A DNA stretch of 64,000 nt, from NCBI RefSeq assembly GCF_008386575.1, contig NZ_VUOA01000037.1, positions 79,011 to 143,010 of the forward strand. Reading direction: 5' to 3'. The notes under the pieces are model-generated. The model was not told where the DNA came from. It was given only the letters and a program-made list of their open reading frames with translations, and did no database searches. The position numbers were made by a program, and so were the translations under genes. Source of the DNA: Salinarimonas soli (GTDB taxonomy: Bacteria > Pseudomonadota > Alphaproteobacteria > Rhizobiales > Beijerinckiaceae). The number at the start of each line of letters is the position of its first letter. The first letter of the stretch is position 1. Positions 9,734-17,647 of the stretch are shown piece after piece.

Positions 9734-10264
9734 ATGCAAGGCTTCGATCACGTTCTGAATTGGAAACTGAAGCAAGGTTCGCATCCGTTTCCGGGTAAAG
9801 ACGGCGGTACCTGCATCAACGAGGCGGCGCTCGTCGCCGAAGGCTTCGAGTACAGGCCGATCCGCCAAGCCGAGGACATGCCGGACTGCTTCTCGCGGCC
9901 GATCTGCCGTTTCGCCATGCTCCTCAACGACCAGGCCTGCGACAGCGACCGCCAGCGCCTGCTGCCCTTCGTCACCCGTCTGGCCTGCGCCGACGGGCCG
10001 GAGGTGGAGCGGGCGAGGGCCGCCTATATCAACCGGCACATGCGGACGGACTTCGGCGAGTTTCCCTTCGACCGGGGGCTGAAGGTGCTCGAGGGCGCCC
10101 TCGCCATCGGACGCCAGGCGAACTCGGCGGAGATCGGGGAGGTGAAGTCGAGGATGGAGGCCGTCCAGGCCAAGGCCACGACGCCGACATCGGTGCCCGA
10201 ATCGCCGCTTCTCGCCAAGATCAAGAGCTGGTTCGGCGCGAAGGATGCCGAGCCCGTCGCCTGA
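9734..10264 (+). CDS. Conserved-looking hypothetical protein
   Basis: I do not recognise this 176-residue protein. It has no signal peptide or membrane segment. The N-terminal half carries several Cys (GGTCINEAAL, MPDCFSRPICRF, NDQACDSDR, RLACADG), and a charged C-terminal tail ends in KIKSWFGAKDAEPVA. The start at 9734 is preferred because AAGGA lies 8 nt upstream; an in-frame ATG at 9725 is the alternative. A perfect 13-bp terminator hairpin directly follows the gene. GC content and codon use look native. Confidence 0.7.
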   Translation: MQGFDHVLNWKLKQGSHPFPGKDGGTCINEAALVAEGFEYRPIRQAEDMPDCFSRPICRFAMLLNDQACDSDRQRLLPFVTRLACADGPEVERARAAYINRHMRTDFGEFPFDRGLKVLEGALAIGRQANSAEIGEVKSRMEAVQAKATTPTSVPESPLLAKIKSWFGAKDAEPVA

Positions 10265-10270
10265 AAACCA

Positions 10271-10303
10271 GGCCGCCCTCTCGCGTCACACGAGAGGGCG
10301 GCC
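10271..10303. terminator. Strong hairpin between convergent genes
   Basis: A perfect 13-bp inverted repeat (GGCCGCCCTCTCG, loop CGTCACA, then its complement) lies 6 nt after the stop of the upstream gene and 33 nt before the end of the convergent one. There is no T-run, so it is a terminator or transcript-end stabiliser by structure and position, usable from either strand. Confidence 0.75.
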
Positions 10304-10335
10304 GCTTCGTCGCGGTGCTCGGGTGCACGCCGTCG

Positions 10336-11109
10336 TCAAACCGGCGCGCACCGCTCCTCGAATCGTGGCCGCCAGTCGCTTGCCTCGATCCACGCAAGAA
10401 GGCTCTCCTGCGTCGGTGAGCGCCCCTCGACCTGGAGGACGGTCCGCCAGGCGAGGCACAGCATGCAGGACATCACGGGCGCCCGCCCAAGGCGCGGGCG
10501 CTCCAGAATCGGGCGCAAGGTCGGCATGCCTGTGCCGAGCATGACCACGGCATCGAGATTGCGCCCACCAAGCGCGTCGAGCGCCTCCCGGGCGCCGGAT
10601 GCGCGCATGGAGTAGATCGGGTGAAAGGCGCCCTCGTCTGGGGCGGCGCTCGCCACCTCGGCGGCCTCGATCCCTCGCTCGCGCCAATAGCCCACGCTCG
10701 CCTCGGTCAGGCCCGCCGGATAGGGGCTCACGAAACCGACGCGGCGGGCTCCGCTGACCCGCAGGGCATCGACGACGGCCTTGGCGCTGGTGATCACCGC
10801 GACGCCGAGGCGCTCCTCCAGCCGGGCCACGATCTCGTCCTCGCGCTGCGCCCCCACGAGATAGGACGCGCCTGTGCACGCGATCGCCACGGCGGCGATC
10901 GGCGCGTTGGCGAACTGCGCGACTGCGTCGTCGAGGCGGTCGTAGTAATCGACCAGCCGCTCTTCGATCGTCCCGCGTGCGCTGGTCAGGCGGGCGTTGA
11001 TCATGGCGATCCCAGCCGGCCAGAGGATCCCGAACTCCGGCTCGACGGTGGTGTTCGCTTGGGGCGTCAGCACGCCGACGAGGCCGCGCGGTGCGTATTC
11101 GAGTGCCAT
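10336..11109 (-). CDS. Maleate isomerase / arylmalonate decarboxylase-like protein (Asp/Glu racemase superfamily)
   Basis: A 257-residue cofactor-independent isomerase-type enzyme. The N-terminus GLVGVLTPQANTTVEPEF (about residues 9-26) and the Cys78 motif VAIACTGASYLVG match the maleate cis-trans isomerase/arylmalonate decarboxylase group. In racemases and maleate isomerases a second Cys lies in the C-terminal lobe; the equivalent strand here reads VVMLGTGMPTLRP without Cys, so only one catalytic Cys is apparent. It is divergent from the importer at 11335, with a palindromic operator between. The neighbouring monooxygenase and dehydrogenases suggest a late step of a ring-cleavage pathway; this is inference. 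Confidence 0.78.
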   Translation of the reverse strand: MALEYAPRGLVGVLTPQANTTVEPEFGILWPAGIAMINARLTSARGTIEERLVDYYDRLDDAVAQFANAPIAAVAIACTGASYLVGAQREDEIVARLEERLGVAVITSAKAVVDALRVSGARRVGFVSPYPAGLTEASVGYWRERGIEAAEVASAAPDEGAFHPIYSMRASGAREALDALGGRNLDAVVMLGTGMPTLRPILERPRLGRAPVMSCMLCLAWRTVLQVEGRSPTQESLLAWIEASDWRPRFEERCAPV

Positions 11110-11145
11110 GGGTGCCAGCTTTGCGGGGCCAACGTTGACAGGCAG

Positions 11146-11167
11146 CTTGTATTAATTAGCATACAAG
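11146..11167. promoter_or_regulatory. Palindromic operator, copy 1 (candidate GntR site)
   Basis: CTTGTAT, an 8-nt spacer (TAATTAGC) and ATACAAG form a perfect 7-bp inverted repeat in the divergent region between the isomerase-like gene and the ABC importer. Without its outer base pair it is a 20-bp site that aligns with the 20-bp palindrome at 14224-14243: both start TTGT and end ACAA, with TTA at positions 6-8. GntR/HutC-family regulators bind sites of this TTGT...ACAA type, and a gene for one lies at 17648-18412. Confidence 0.6.
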
Positions 11168-11334
11168 ATCAAGAATCCGACATCGATCGCGGAGGCGAGC
11201 CTTGCTGGTGACGGCCGTTCTCACGACGCAGACGTGGTCCCGCGCTCACGGCCACGACCGCCTGCTCGCCGAGGTCGCATTCGAGGCGGTGCCGCGGCAC
11301 GGCGCCCGGCCCAAATCCCGTATCGAGGTGGCAG

Positions 11335-12156
11335 ATGTCGTCCGTGGCGCGTGAGATCACCCGGCCGGACGCCGCGCCGGCCGCCATCGCGATGGCGGGA
11401 ATCGAGAAATGGTACGGTACCGGCCTATCCCAGGTGCATGCCCTCGCCCGCACCGACCTGTCGGTTCCGCAGGGCGAGTTGCTGGTGCTGCTTGGAGCGT
11501 CCGGCTGCGGCAAGACCACCCTTCTGCGCATGATCGGCGGCCTCATCGAGCCCACGGGCGGCGAGATGCGGATCGAGGGGCGGCCGCTCTGGCGCGACGG
11601 ACGGCGCCAGGACGAGGCGGTGGCCGAGCTCGGCATGGTCTTCCAGGAGGCGAACCTCTTCCCGTGGCTCACGATCGAGGGGAACATCGCGCTGCCCCTG
11701 GAGCTGAAGGGGGTCGGCAGAAGCGAGCGGCTCGCCCGCGCCCGGGAGCTCACGCGGCTCGTCGGGATCGGCGGCTTCGAGGCCCGCTGGCCGAAGGAGC
11801 TGTCGGGCGGCATGCGCCAGCGCGCGGCCATCGCCCGCGCCCTGTCCTATGATCCCGACATCCTGCTCATGGACGAGCCCTTCGGCGCCCTCGACGCCAT
11901 GACCCGTGACGCCATGAACCTGGAGCTGCAGCGGATCTGGATGGAGACGGGCAAAACCATCGTCCTCGTCACGCATTCGATCACCGAGGCGGTGTTCCTC
12001 GCCGACCGGATCGTGCTGCTCTCGCCCCGCCCCGGGCGGATCGACACGATCGTCGACGTGCCGATCCCGCGGCCGCGCACGCTCGACGCGCAGAGCCTGC
12101 CCGTGTTCCAGGACGTCGCGCGGCGGCTGCGCCACCGCCTCAACGAGATCAGCTAG
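11335..12156 (+). CDS. ABC transporter ATP-binding protein (nitrate/sulfonate/taurine-type)
   Basis: ATPase (273 residues) of an SsuB/TauB-type importer. Walker A GASGCGKTT lies at about residues 53-61, signature LSGGMRQRAA at about 155, and Walker B ILLMDEPFGALD at about 178. The H-loop region is VLVTHSITEAVFLADRI. GAGGTGGCAG precedes the ATG. The permease starts 12 nt after the stop, and the matching binding protein is probably the one at 16634. Family certain, substrate unknown. Confidence 0.9.
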   Translation: MSSVAREITRPDAAPAAIAMAGIEKWYGTGLSQVHALARTDLSVPQGELLVLLGASGCGKTTLLRMIGGLIEPTGGEMRIEGRPLWRDGRRQDEAVAELGMVFQEANLFPWLTIEGNIALPLELKGVGRSERLARARELTRLVGIGGFEARWPKELSGGMRQRAAIARALSYDPDILLMDEPFGALDAMTRDAMNLELQRIWMETGKTIVLVTHSITEAVFLADRIVLLSPRPGRIDTIVDVPIPRPRTLDAQSLPVFQDVARRLRHRLNEIS

Positions 12157-12168
12157 CGAGGTGCCGAC

Positions 12169-12996
12169 ATGAGCGATGCGATCGTCTCCCCCGCCGCGCC
12201 GCCCGCTCAGGCCCGCCGACCCGCCATCTCCCGCGCGGCCCTGCTTCCCTGGATCACCACGCCGGCCCTCGTGATCGCCTTCGTGGCCCTGTGGCACGAC
12301 TACGTGACCCGCAATAACGTGTCGGCCTTCATCCTGCCGGCGCCGGGCTCGGTCTGGTCCGCCTGGGTCGAGATGCTGTGGTCGTCGCGCGCCTGGGGGC
12401 ATACCTGGATGACCGTCTACGCGACGCTCTACGGCTTTGCCTGGGCGCTCGTGATCGGGGTCGGGCTCGGCGTCGCCATCGCCCGCGTGCGCTGGCTCGA
12501 GACCACGCTCAACCCCTTCATCGTGGCCACGCAGGTGATCCCGAAGGTCGCCCTCGTGCCGCTCTTCGTGGTGTGGTTCGGTTTCGGCATCACCTCGAAG
12601 GTGATCGTCGCGGCGGTGCTGGCCTTCTTCCCGATTCTCACGAACACGGTCTTGGGCGTCAAATCCATCGATGCCGGCCATCGCGACGTGATGACGAGCC
12701 TCAACGCGACGCGCTGGCAGATCTTCCGCCGCCTCGAGCTGCCCTCGGCGCTGCCCTACATCCTGACGGGCATGGAGGTCGGCATCGTGCTCGCGATCAT
12801 CGGGGCGATCGTCGGCGAATATCTGGGCGGCAACAATGGGCTCGGCGCCATGCTGATCGCCAAGATGAACGCCTACGAGACGGACGCGCTCTTCGCGGTG
12901 GTCATCCACATGACGCTGCTCGGCTTCATCTTCTACTTCGGGATCGGCGCGCTGCGGCGGATGCTCATTCCCTGGCACCAGTCCTCGGGGCGGTAA
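12169..12996 (+). CDS. ABC transporter permease (SsuC/TauC type)
   Basis: A 275-residue inner-membrane permease with about six membrane segments. The first is at residues 27-45 (WITTPALVIAFVALWHD). The BPD_transp_1 coupling loop is visible in SLNATRWQIFRRLELPSALPYILTGMEVG (about residues 180-207). GAGGTG precedes the ATG, and the gene directly follows the ATPase gene. It is convergent with the monooxygenase gene, 10 nt away. Confidence 0.9.
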   Translation: MSDAIVSPAAPPAQARRPAISRAALLPWITTPALVIAFVALWHDYVTRNNVSAFILPAPGSVWSAWVEMLWSSRAWGHTWMTVYATLYGFAWALVIGVGLGVAIARVRWLETTLNPFIVATQVIPKVALVPLFVVWFGFGITSKVIVAAVLAFFPILTNTVLGVKSIDAGHRDVMTSLNATRWQIFRRLELPSALPYILTGMEVGIVLAIIGAIVGEYLGGNNGLGAMLIAKMNAYETDALFAVVIHMTLLGFIFYFGIGALRRMLIPWHQSSGR

Positions 12997-13006
12997 CCCG
13001 GCGGGC

Positions 13007-14197
13007 TCACGCCGCAGCCGCCATCCGCAGCCCCTCGATCATCGAGCTGCGCATGAGATGCGCTTTCAGGCGCTCCCGGTCGGCCGTGATCGCCTGAAGG
13101 CCGGCGAGGATCTCGCGCCGCGCGACTGGGTCGCGCTCGCGCATCCGGGCACGGTTGCGGTCGGCTTGGGCGAGGATCTGCTCGGCCGCGACGGGCCGGC
13201 GGCTGCGGTCATAGGCGTCGAGGCGGGCGAGGGGGGCGCCACGGCGCAGGATGGCGGTGATCGCGTCCGTGAGCGCGAAAGCATCGTGCAGGCCGCCATT
13301 GAGGCCCATGCCGCCCGCCGGACTGTTGAGATGCGCGGCGTCGCCCGCGAGAGCGACACGCCCGACGCGGTAGGCTGGCACGATGCGCTGATGCACGCGG
13401 TAGGCCCGCTTCTCCAAGACCCGATAAGGCTCGCTGCGGGGAACGATCTCCTGGAGGCTCGCCTCGACCGCCTCGTCGGCGAGCTGATCGTCGATGGAGC
13501 GATCCTCCCGCGGATAGATCGAGACGCGCCAGCGGCCCGGAACCTTGAGAAGGCTGAAATTGCCTCCGTCCGTCCAACAATAGCTGACGTTGGAGAGCCC
13601 CTCCAGGTGCTCCTCGAACGGAACGTCCGTGGTCACGAGAAGGGTCGTTTCCGGATAGGTCTCGCCCTCGAATGGCAGGGCGAGCGACCGCCGCACGAGG
13701 CTTCGCGCCCCGTCCGTACCGATGAGCAGGCGAGCCCGCACCCGCTCGCCGCCCTCCGTCGTGACCGCGACGCCCGCGTCGTCGTGCTCGATGCCGGAAA
13801 GCGGCGTTCCGAATCGCAGGACGGCCCGACCTTCCCCCCGCAGCCGCGACAGCAGTGCGAGCGAGAGCTTCCACTGCTCGCATTGCAGGCGGTAGGGGTG
13901 GTTCGTCTCGCCAGCGAGCACCGAGAGGTCGAACACGGCCCGTTCCCCGCTCGGGTGGAGGCGAATCTGCCAGTCGGGGCAGACGAGACCGCCGGCGAGG
14001 AGCTCGTCCGTGATCCCGAACGGCTCCAGCATGTCGAGGGTCGGCGGGTGGAAGGTGGAGGCGCGAAGGTCCCGGACCACCTCCGTCTCGGCCTCGAACA
14101 GCTGAACGTCGATCCCGGCCCCGGCGAGGAGGAACGCGGCGCACAGGCCGACGGGACCTCCTCCGACGACGATGACCTCGCAGTCGCTCGTCTCCAT
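13007..14197 (-). CDS. FAD-dependent aromatic-ring monooxygenase
   Basis: A group A flavoprotein hydroxylase of 396 residues. The FAD-binding motif is VGGGPVGLCAAFLLAGAGI (about residues 10-28), and ALAGDAAHLNSPAGGMGLNGG (about residues 279-299) is the GD motif that binds the FAD ribityl chain. It lacks the C-terminal thioredoxin-like extension of PheA/MhpA-type enzymes. The ATG at 14197 is chosen because GAGGGAGCG precedes it; longer frames run into the divergent SDR. It is divergent from the SDR-ALDH operon across an operator palindrome. It probably hydroxylates an aromatic or N-heterocyclic carboxylate; the substrate is unknown. Confidence 0.87.
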   Translation of the reverse strand: METSDCEVIVVGGGPVGLCAAFLLAGAGIDVQLFEAETEVVRDLRASTFHPPTLDMLEPFGITDELLAGGLVCPDWQIRLHPSGERAVFDLSVLAGETNHPYRLQCEQWKLSLALLSRLRGEGRAVLRFGTPLSGIEHDDAGVAVTTEGGERVRARLLIGTDGARSLVRRSLALPFEGETYPETTLLVTTDVPFEEHLEGLSNVSYCWTDGGNFSLLKVPGRWRVSIYPREDRSIDDQLADEAVEASLQEIVPRSEPYRVLEKRAYRVHQRIVPAYRVGRVALAGDAAHLNSPAGGMGLNGGLHDAFALTDAITAILRRGAPLARLDAYDRSRRPVAAEQILAQADRNRARMRERDPVARREILAGLQAITADRERLKAHLMRSSMIEGLRMAAAA

Positions 14198-14223
14198 CGC
14201 TCCCTCGCAGCCCCGAATTGACG

Positions 14224-14243
14224 TTGTCTTACAATTAAGACAA
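14224..14243. promoter_or_regulatory. Palindromic operator, copy 2 (candidate GntR site)
   Basis: TTGTCTTA, the spacer CAAT and TAAGACAA form a perfect 8-bp inverted repeat lying between the divergent monooxygenase and SDR starts. It has the same 20-bp length and TTGT...ACAA ends as the palindrome at 11146-11167. The position would allow one regulator to control both directions. Confidence 0.65.
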
Positions 14244-14275
14244 GCTGCTCGCCTCGTCAAAGAAAGCCTGCCGCG

Positions 14276-15058
14276 ATGCCCGCAGCCGACGCGATCGCCC
14301 TGTCCCCTCCCGCCGGCAGCCGGGTCGCCGTGGTCGGCGCGGCGGGCGGCATCGGGCGGTGCCTCGTCGAGCGGCTGCTGGCCGCGGGCTGTCAGGTCGC
14401 GGCCCTGGACCTGCCCGCCTCCCTGGAGCGTCATCCGGTTCCGGAGGGCGTCATCGCCCATGCCCTCGATGCGACCGACGAGGGCGCCGTCGAGGATGCC
14501 TTCAGCGCGGTCCACGACGCCTTCGGCGCGCTCGACGGCCTCGTGAACCTCGTCGGCTTCACCCGTGAGCGGGTCCCCGTGTCGGAGACGCCGCTTGGAA
14601 CCTGGGAGGAGGTCGTCGAGGGCAACCTCTCGTCCACCTTCCTCGCCTGCCGCGCCGCGCTGCCGCTCCTGCACCAGGGCAGGAACGCCGCCATCGTCAA
14701 CACCTCGTCCGGCCTCGCCATGAAGCCGACCCCTGGCTACGGCCCGTATTCCGTCGCCAAGGCCGGGGTCCTCGCTCTGACGCGCCTGCTCGCGCAGGAG
14801 AACGCCCCGCGGGTGCGCGCCAACGCCGTCGCGCCCTCCGCCGTCGACACGGCGTTCCTGCGCGGCGGCACGGGCCGGGGAGGGGACGACGCCTCGGCGA
14901 CGCGGCTCGACGTCGAAGCCTATCTGCGCACCATCCCTCTCGGGCGGATCGCCGACGCGGACGACGTCGTCGGACCCATCCTGTTCCTGCTCGGCCCGGC
15001 CTCCGCCTATGTCACGGGGCATACCCTGCACGTGAACGGCGGGCTCCTGATGACTTGA
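14276..15058 (+). CDS. SDR family oxidoreductase
   Basis: A short-chain dehydrogenase of 260 residues with VVGAAGGIGRCL cofactor motif (about residues 20-31), a variant NLVGFTRER at the usual NNAG position, and catalytic YSVAK in GPYSVAKAGVLAL (about 158). A Ser-containing NTSSGLAM lies before it. It is first gene of the plus-strand operon SDR, ALDH, binding protein, with the ALDH starting 14 nt after its stop. Likely oxidises an alcohol or dihydrodiol intermediate; inference. Confidence 0.87.
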   Translation: MPAADAIALSPPAGSRVAVVGAAGGIGRCLVERLLAAGCQVAALDLPASLERHPVPEGVIAHALDATDEGAVEDAFSAVHDAFGALDGLVNLVGFTRERVPVSETPLGTWEEVVEGNLSSTFLACRAALPLLHQGRNAAIVNTSSGLAMKPTPGYGPYSVAKAGVLALTRLLAQENAPRVRANAVAPSAVDTAFLRGGTGRGGDDASATRLDVEAYLRTIPLGRIADADDVVGPILFLLGPASAYVTGHTLHVNGGLLMT

Positions 15059-15071
15059 CCCGGAGACGCCG

Positions 15072-16586
15072 ATGAACGCGCCCGTTCCCGTGCCGCACCG
15101 CGTCCCGACCCTCGTCACGAGCTTCGTCGGCGGGCGGGAGCTTGCCGGCGGGAACGAGCGCCTTCCCGTCATCTATCCCGCAACCGGAGAGCGGGTCAGC
15201 GAGCTCGCGCAAGCCGACGCCGCTGAGGTGGACGCCGCCGTGACCGCCGCCCGCCGCGCCTTCCGCTCCTCGGGCTGGGCGACGCTGTCCACCGAGAAGC
15301 GGCAGGAGATGCTGCTCCGGCTTCATGACGCGGTGCTCGCCCACGCCGACGAGCTCGCCTATCTGGAATGCCTCAACCTCGGCGTGGTCCTGCGGGAGCT
15401 GCGCGAGCGGCACATGCGCCGCGCGGCGTACAATTTCCGCTTCTTCGCCGAGGTGATCGGCCAGGCGCGCGGCGACGTCTACGACCAGACGGCGGGCTAT
15501 CGCAGCCTCGTCGTACGCGAGCCCGTCGGCGTCGCTGCCCTGATCGCGCCCTGGAACGCGCCGACGGCGCTCGCCTCCATGAAGGTCGCGGCGGCGATCG
15601 CGTTCGGCAATACCTGCGTGCTCAAGCCCTCCGAGCAGACGCCGCTTGCACTGCGCCGCTTCGTCGAAATCCTGCACGAGGCAGGTCTCCCGGACGGCGT
15701 CGTCAACCTCGTGAACGGGCATGGCGCGGTGACCGGGGACGCGCTCGTCGCGCATTCGGAGGTCGATCTCGTCAGCTTCACCGGCGGCACGGCCACGGGC
15801 CGGCGGATCATGGCGCGGGCTGGCGAGCGCCTCGTCCCCTGCACACTGGAGCTCGGCGGCAAGAGCGCCAACATCGTCTTCGCCTCGGCCGACCTCGACC
15901 GCGCCCTCGACGCGGCGCTCGTCGGGATCTACTCCAACAACGGCCAGCAATGCCTGGCGGGGTCTCGGATCCTTCTCGAACGCTCCATCGCGGACGACTT
16001 CATCGCACGCTTCGCCGAGCGCGCGGCCCGCATCCGGGTCGGCGACCCGATGCGCGACGACACGGAGCTCGGTCCCCTAGCCTCCGCCGCGCACCGCGAC
16101 CGGGTGCTGTCCTTCGTGGAGACCGCGACGGGGGAGGGGGCCCGCCTGCTCACGGGCGGCCGTGCGGCCTCAGGGCTTGGCGCTGCCCTCGACGGCGGCT
16201 TCTTCGTGGAGCCGACCGCCGTGCTTGCCACGTCGAACGAGGCGCGCGTCTGCCAGGAGGAGATCTTCGGGCCCTTCGCGAGCTTCCTCGTCTTCGACAC
16301 CTACGACCAGGGCATCGAGATGGCGAACGGCACCCGGTTCGGCCTCGTCGCCTATGTCTGGTCTGATCATCTGCCCACCGTCGAGCGCGCGAGCCGCGAC
16401 CTGCGGGCCGGGGTGGTCTGGGTGAACACGCCCATGGTGCGAGAGCTGCGCGCGCCCTTCGGCGGCTACAAGGAATCGGGCGTCGGCCGCGAGGGCGGCG
16501 AGGCCTGCATGCAGTTCTACACTGAGGTGAAGACCGTCACGACGCCCGCGGCCCCGGTCACGATCCGGCGGCTCGGCCAATCCTGA
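15072..16586 (+). CDS. Aldehyde dehydrogenase family protein
   Basis: NAD(P)-dependent aldehyde oxidation; 504 residues, normal for the superfamily. PWNAPTALASMKVAAAI (about residues 160-176) contributes to cofactor binding, the general base Glu is in ELGGKSANIVF (about 260), and the nucleophile Cys is in NNGQQCLAGSRI (about 295). The end motif EEIFGPFASFLVFDTYD is typical. GGAGACGCCG precedes the ATG. Operon position between the SDR and binding protein suggests a semialdehyde from the imported substrate. Confidence 0.92.
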   Translation: MNAPVPVPHRVPTLVTSFVGGRELAGGNERLPVIYPATGERVSELAQADAAEVDAAVTAARRAFRSSGWATLSTEKRQEMLLRLHDAVLAHADELAYLECLNLGVVLRELRERHMRRAAYNFRFFAEVIGQARGDVYDQTAGYRSLVVREPVGVAALIAPWNAPTALASMKVAAAIAFGNTCVLKPSEQTPLALRRFVEILHEAGLPDGVVNLVNGHGAVTGDALVAHSEVDLVSFTGGTATGRRIMARAGERLVPCTLELGGKSANIVFASADLDRALDAALVGIYSNNGQQCLAGSRILLERSIADDFIARFAERAARIRVGDPMRDDTELGPLASAAHRDRVLSFVETATGEGARLLTGGRAASGLGAALDGGFFVEPTAVLATSNEARVCQEEIFGPFASFLVFDTYDQGIEMANGTRFGLVAYVWSDHLPTVERASRDLRAGVVWVNTPMVRELRAPFGGYKESGVGREGGEACMQFYTEVKTVTTPAAPVTIRRLGQS

Positions 16587-16606
16587 GGGGCCGCCGGAAT
16601 GGCCCC
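16587..16606 (+). other. Short intergenic hairpin between ALDH and binding-protein genes
   Basis: GGGGCC, an 8-nt loop and GGCCCC directly follow the aldehyde dehydrogenase stop (TGA at 16584-16586). A structure here could protect or partly terminate the mRNA and so set the relative level of the binding protein. There is no T-run. Functional role is inference. Confidence 0.35.
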
Positions 16607-16633
16607 CGACCCCGTCACAGAGGAGCGACATCG

Positions 16634-17644
16634 ATGATCACCCGCCGCACTGCGCTCACCGGCGCCGCCGCCCTCGGCGCGTCCCTGTCCATGCCGACGC
16701 TGATCCGGGCTCAGGCCCGCGAGCCGCTCACGGTCATGACCCCCTTCGGCTACATCTCGGACTTCATCGAGATGATGAACGCCGTCTCGGGCGGGCATTT
16801 CGCGGCGCAGGGCTTCGATGCGAAGCTTCTGGGCGGGCAGGGGACGGCCCAGGCGCTCCAGCAGCTCATCGCCGGGCAGGTCGCCTTCGTGCGCTCGGCC
16901 GCGATCGACCAGCTGCGCGCCGTCGCGACCACCAATGCGCCGCTCGTCTCCTTCTCGACGCTCTATCAGGGCTCGACCTTCCACGTGGTGAGCCTCAAGG
17001 ATAAGCCGATCACCCGGGCCGAGGACTTCAAGGGCAAGACGGTCGGCCTCGTCTCCGTCGGCGGCACCACCGACACCTTCCTCGACCTCATGCTCCAGAA
17101 GGTCGGCCTCAAGAAGGACGACGTCTGGCGCGAAGTGACGGGCAACAGCCCCGGCGCGCTCCAGGTGCTCAAGCAGGGTCGCGTCGACTGCTTCATGTGC
17201 GCGATCAACGTCGTCGTGACCCTCCAGCAGATGAAGGAGCCGATCGAGGTTTGGTCGACCGACCGCTACGCCCCCATGCCGAGCCAGTGCTACCTCACGA
17301 CCCAGGCGATGATCGACACCAAGCCCGAGGTCATGCAGCGCATCACCCGGGCGATGAAGGCCTCCGTCGACGAGATGATGACGAAGCCCGTGAAGGAGAT
17401 CTTCCAGCGGGCCGCGAAGGATTTCGACATCCCCGGCATCCGCGACCTCGACACCCTCGTGATGGTGGCCGACGCCGCGCGCGAGCGGCTCTGGCTTTCC
17501 GAGGGCAAGGAGAACCTCATGCGCAACGTGCCCCGGCTATGGACGGCCGGCGCCGAGGCTCTTCGCGCGAGCGGCGTGGCCGACGTGAAGAACGTCGAGG
17601 CGCTCTATACCAACCGCTTCATCGACGCGGCGAAGCCCGCGTGA
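16634..17644 (+). CDS. ABC transporter substrate-binding protein (NMT1/SsuA-like)
   Basis: A 336-residue periplasmic binding protein. The N-terminus (ITRRTALTGAAALGASLSMP) has a twin-arginine and hydrophobic stretch, so Tat export is plausible, with cleavage after LIRAQA. The body has the NMT1/THI5 fold: GFDAKLLGGQGTAQALQQLIAGQVAFV and FKGKTVGLVSVGGTTDTFLDLML. AGAGGAG precedes the ATG. It probably serves the permease and ATPase at 11335-12996, although the monooxygenase lies between them on the other strand. Confidence 0.87.
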   Translation: MITRRTALTGAAALGASLSMPTLIRAQAREPLTVMTPFGYISDFIEMMNAVSGGHFAAQGFDAKLLGGQGTAQALQQLIAGQVAFVRSAAIDQLRAVATTNAPLVSFSTLYQGSTFHVVSLKDKPITRAEDFKGKTVGLVSVGGTTDTFLDLMLQKVGLKKDDVWREVTGNSPGALQVLKQGRVDCFMCAINVVVTLQQMKEPIEVWSTDRYAPMPSQCYLTTQAMIDTKPEVMQRITRAMKASVDEMMTKPVKEIFQRAAKDFDIPGIRDLDTLVMVADAARERLWLSEGKENLMRNVPRLWTAGAEALRASGVADVKNVEALYTNRFIDAAKPA

Positions 17645-17647
17645 GGC

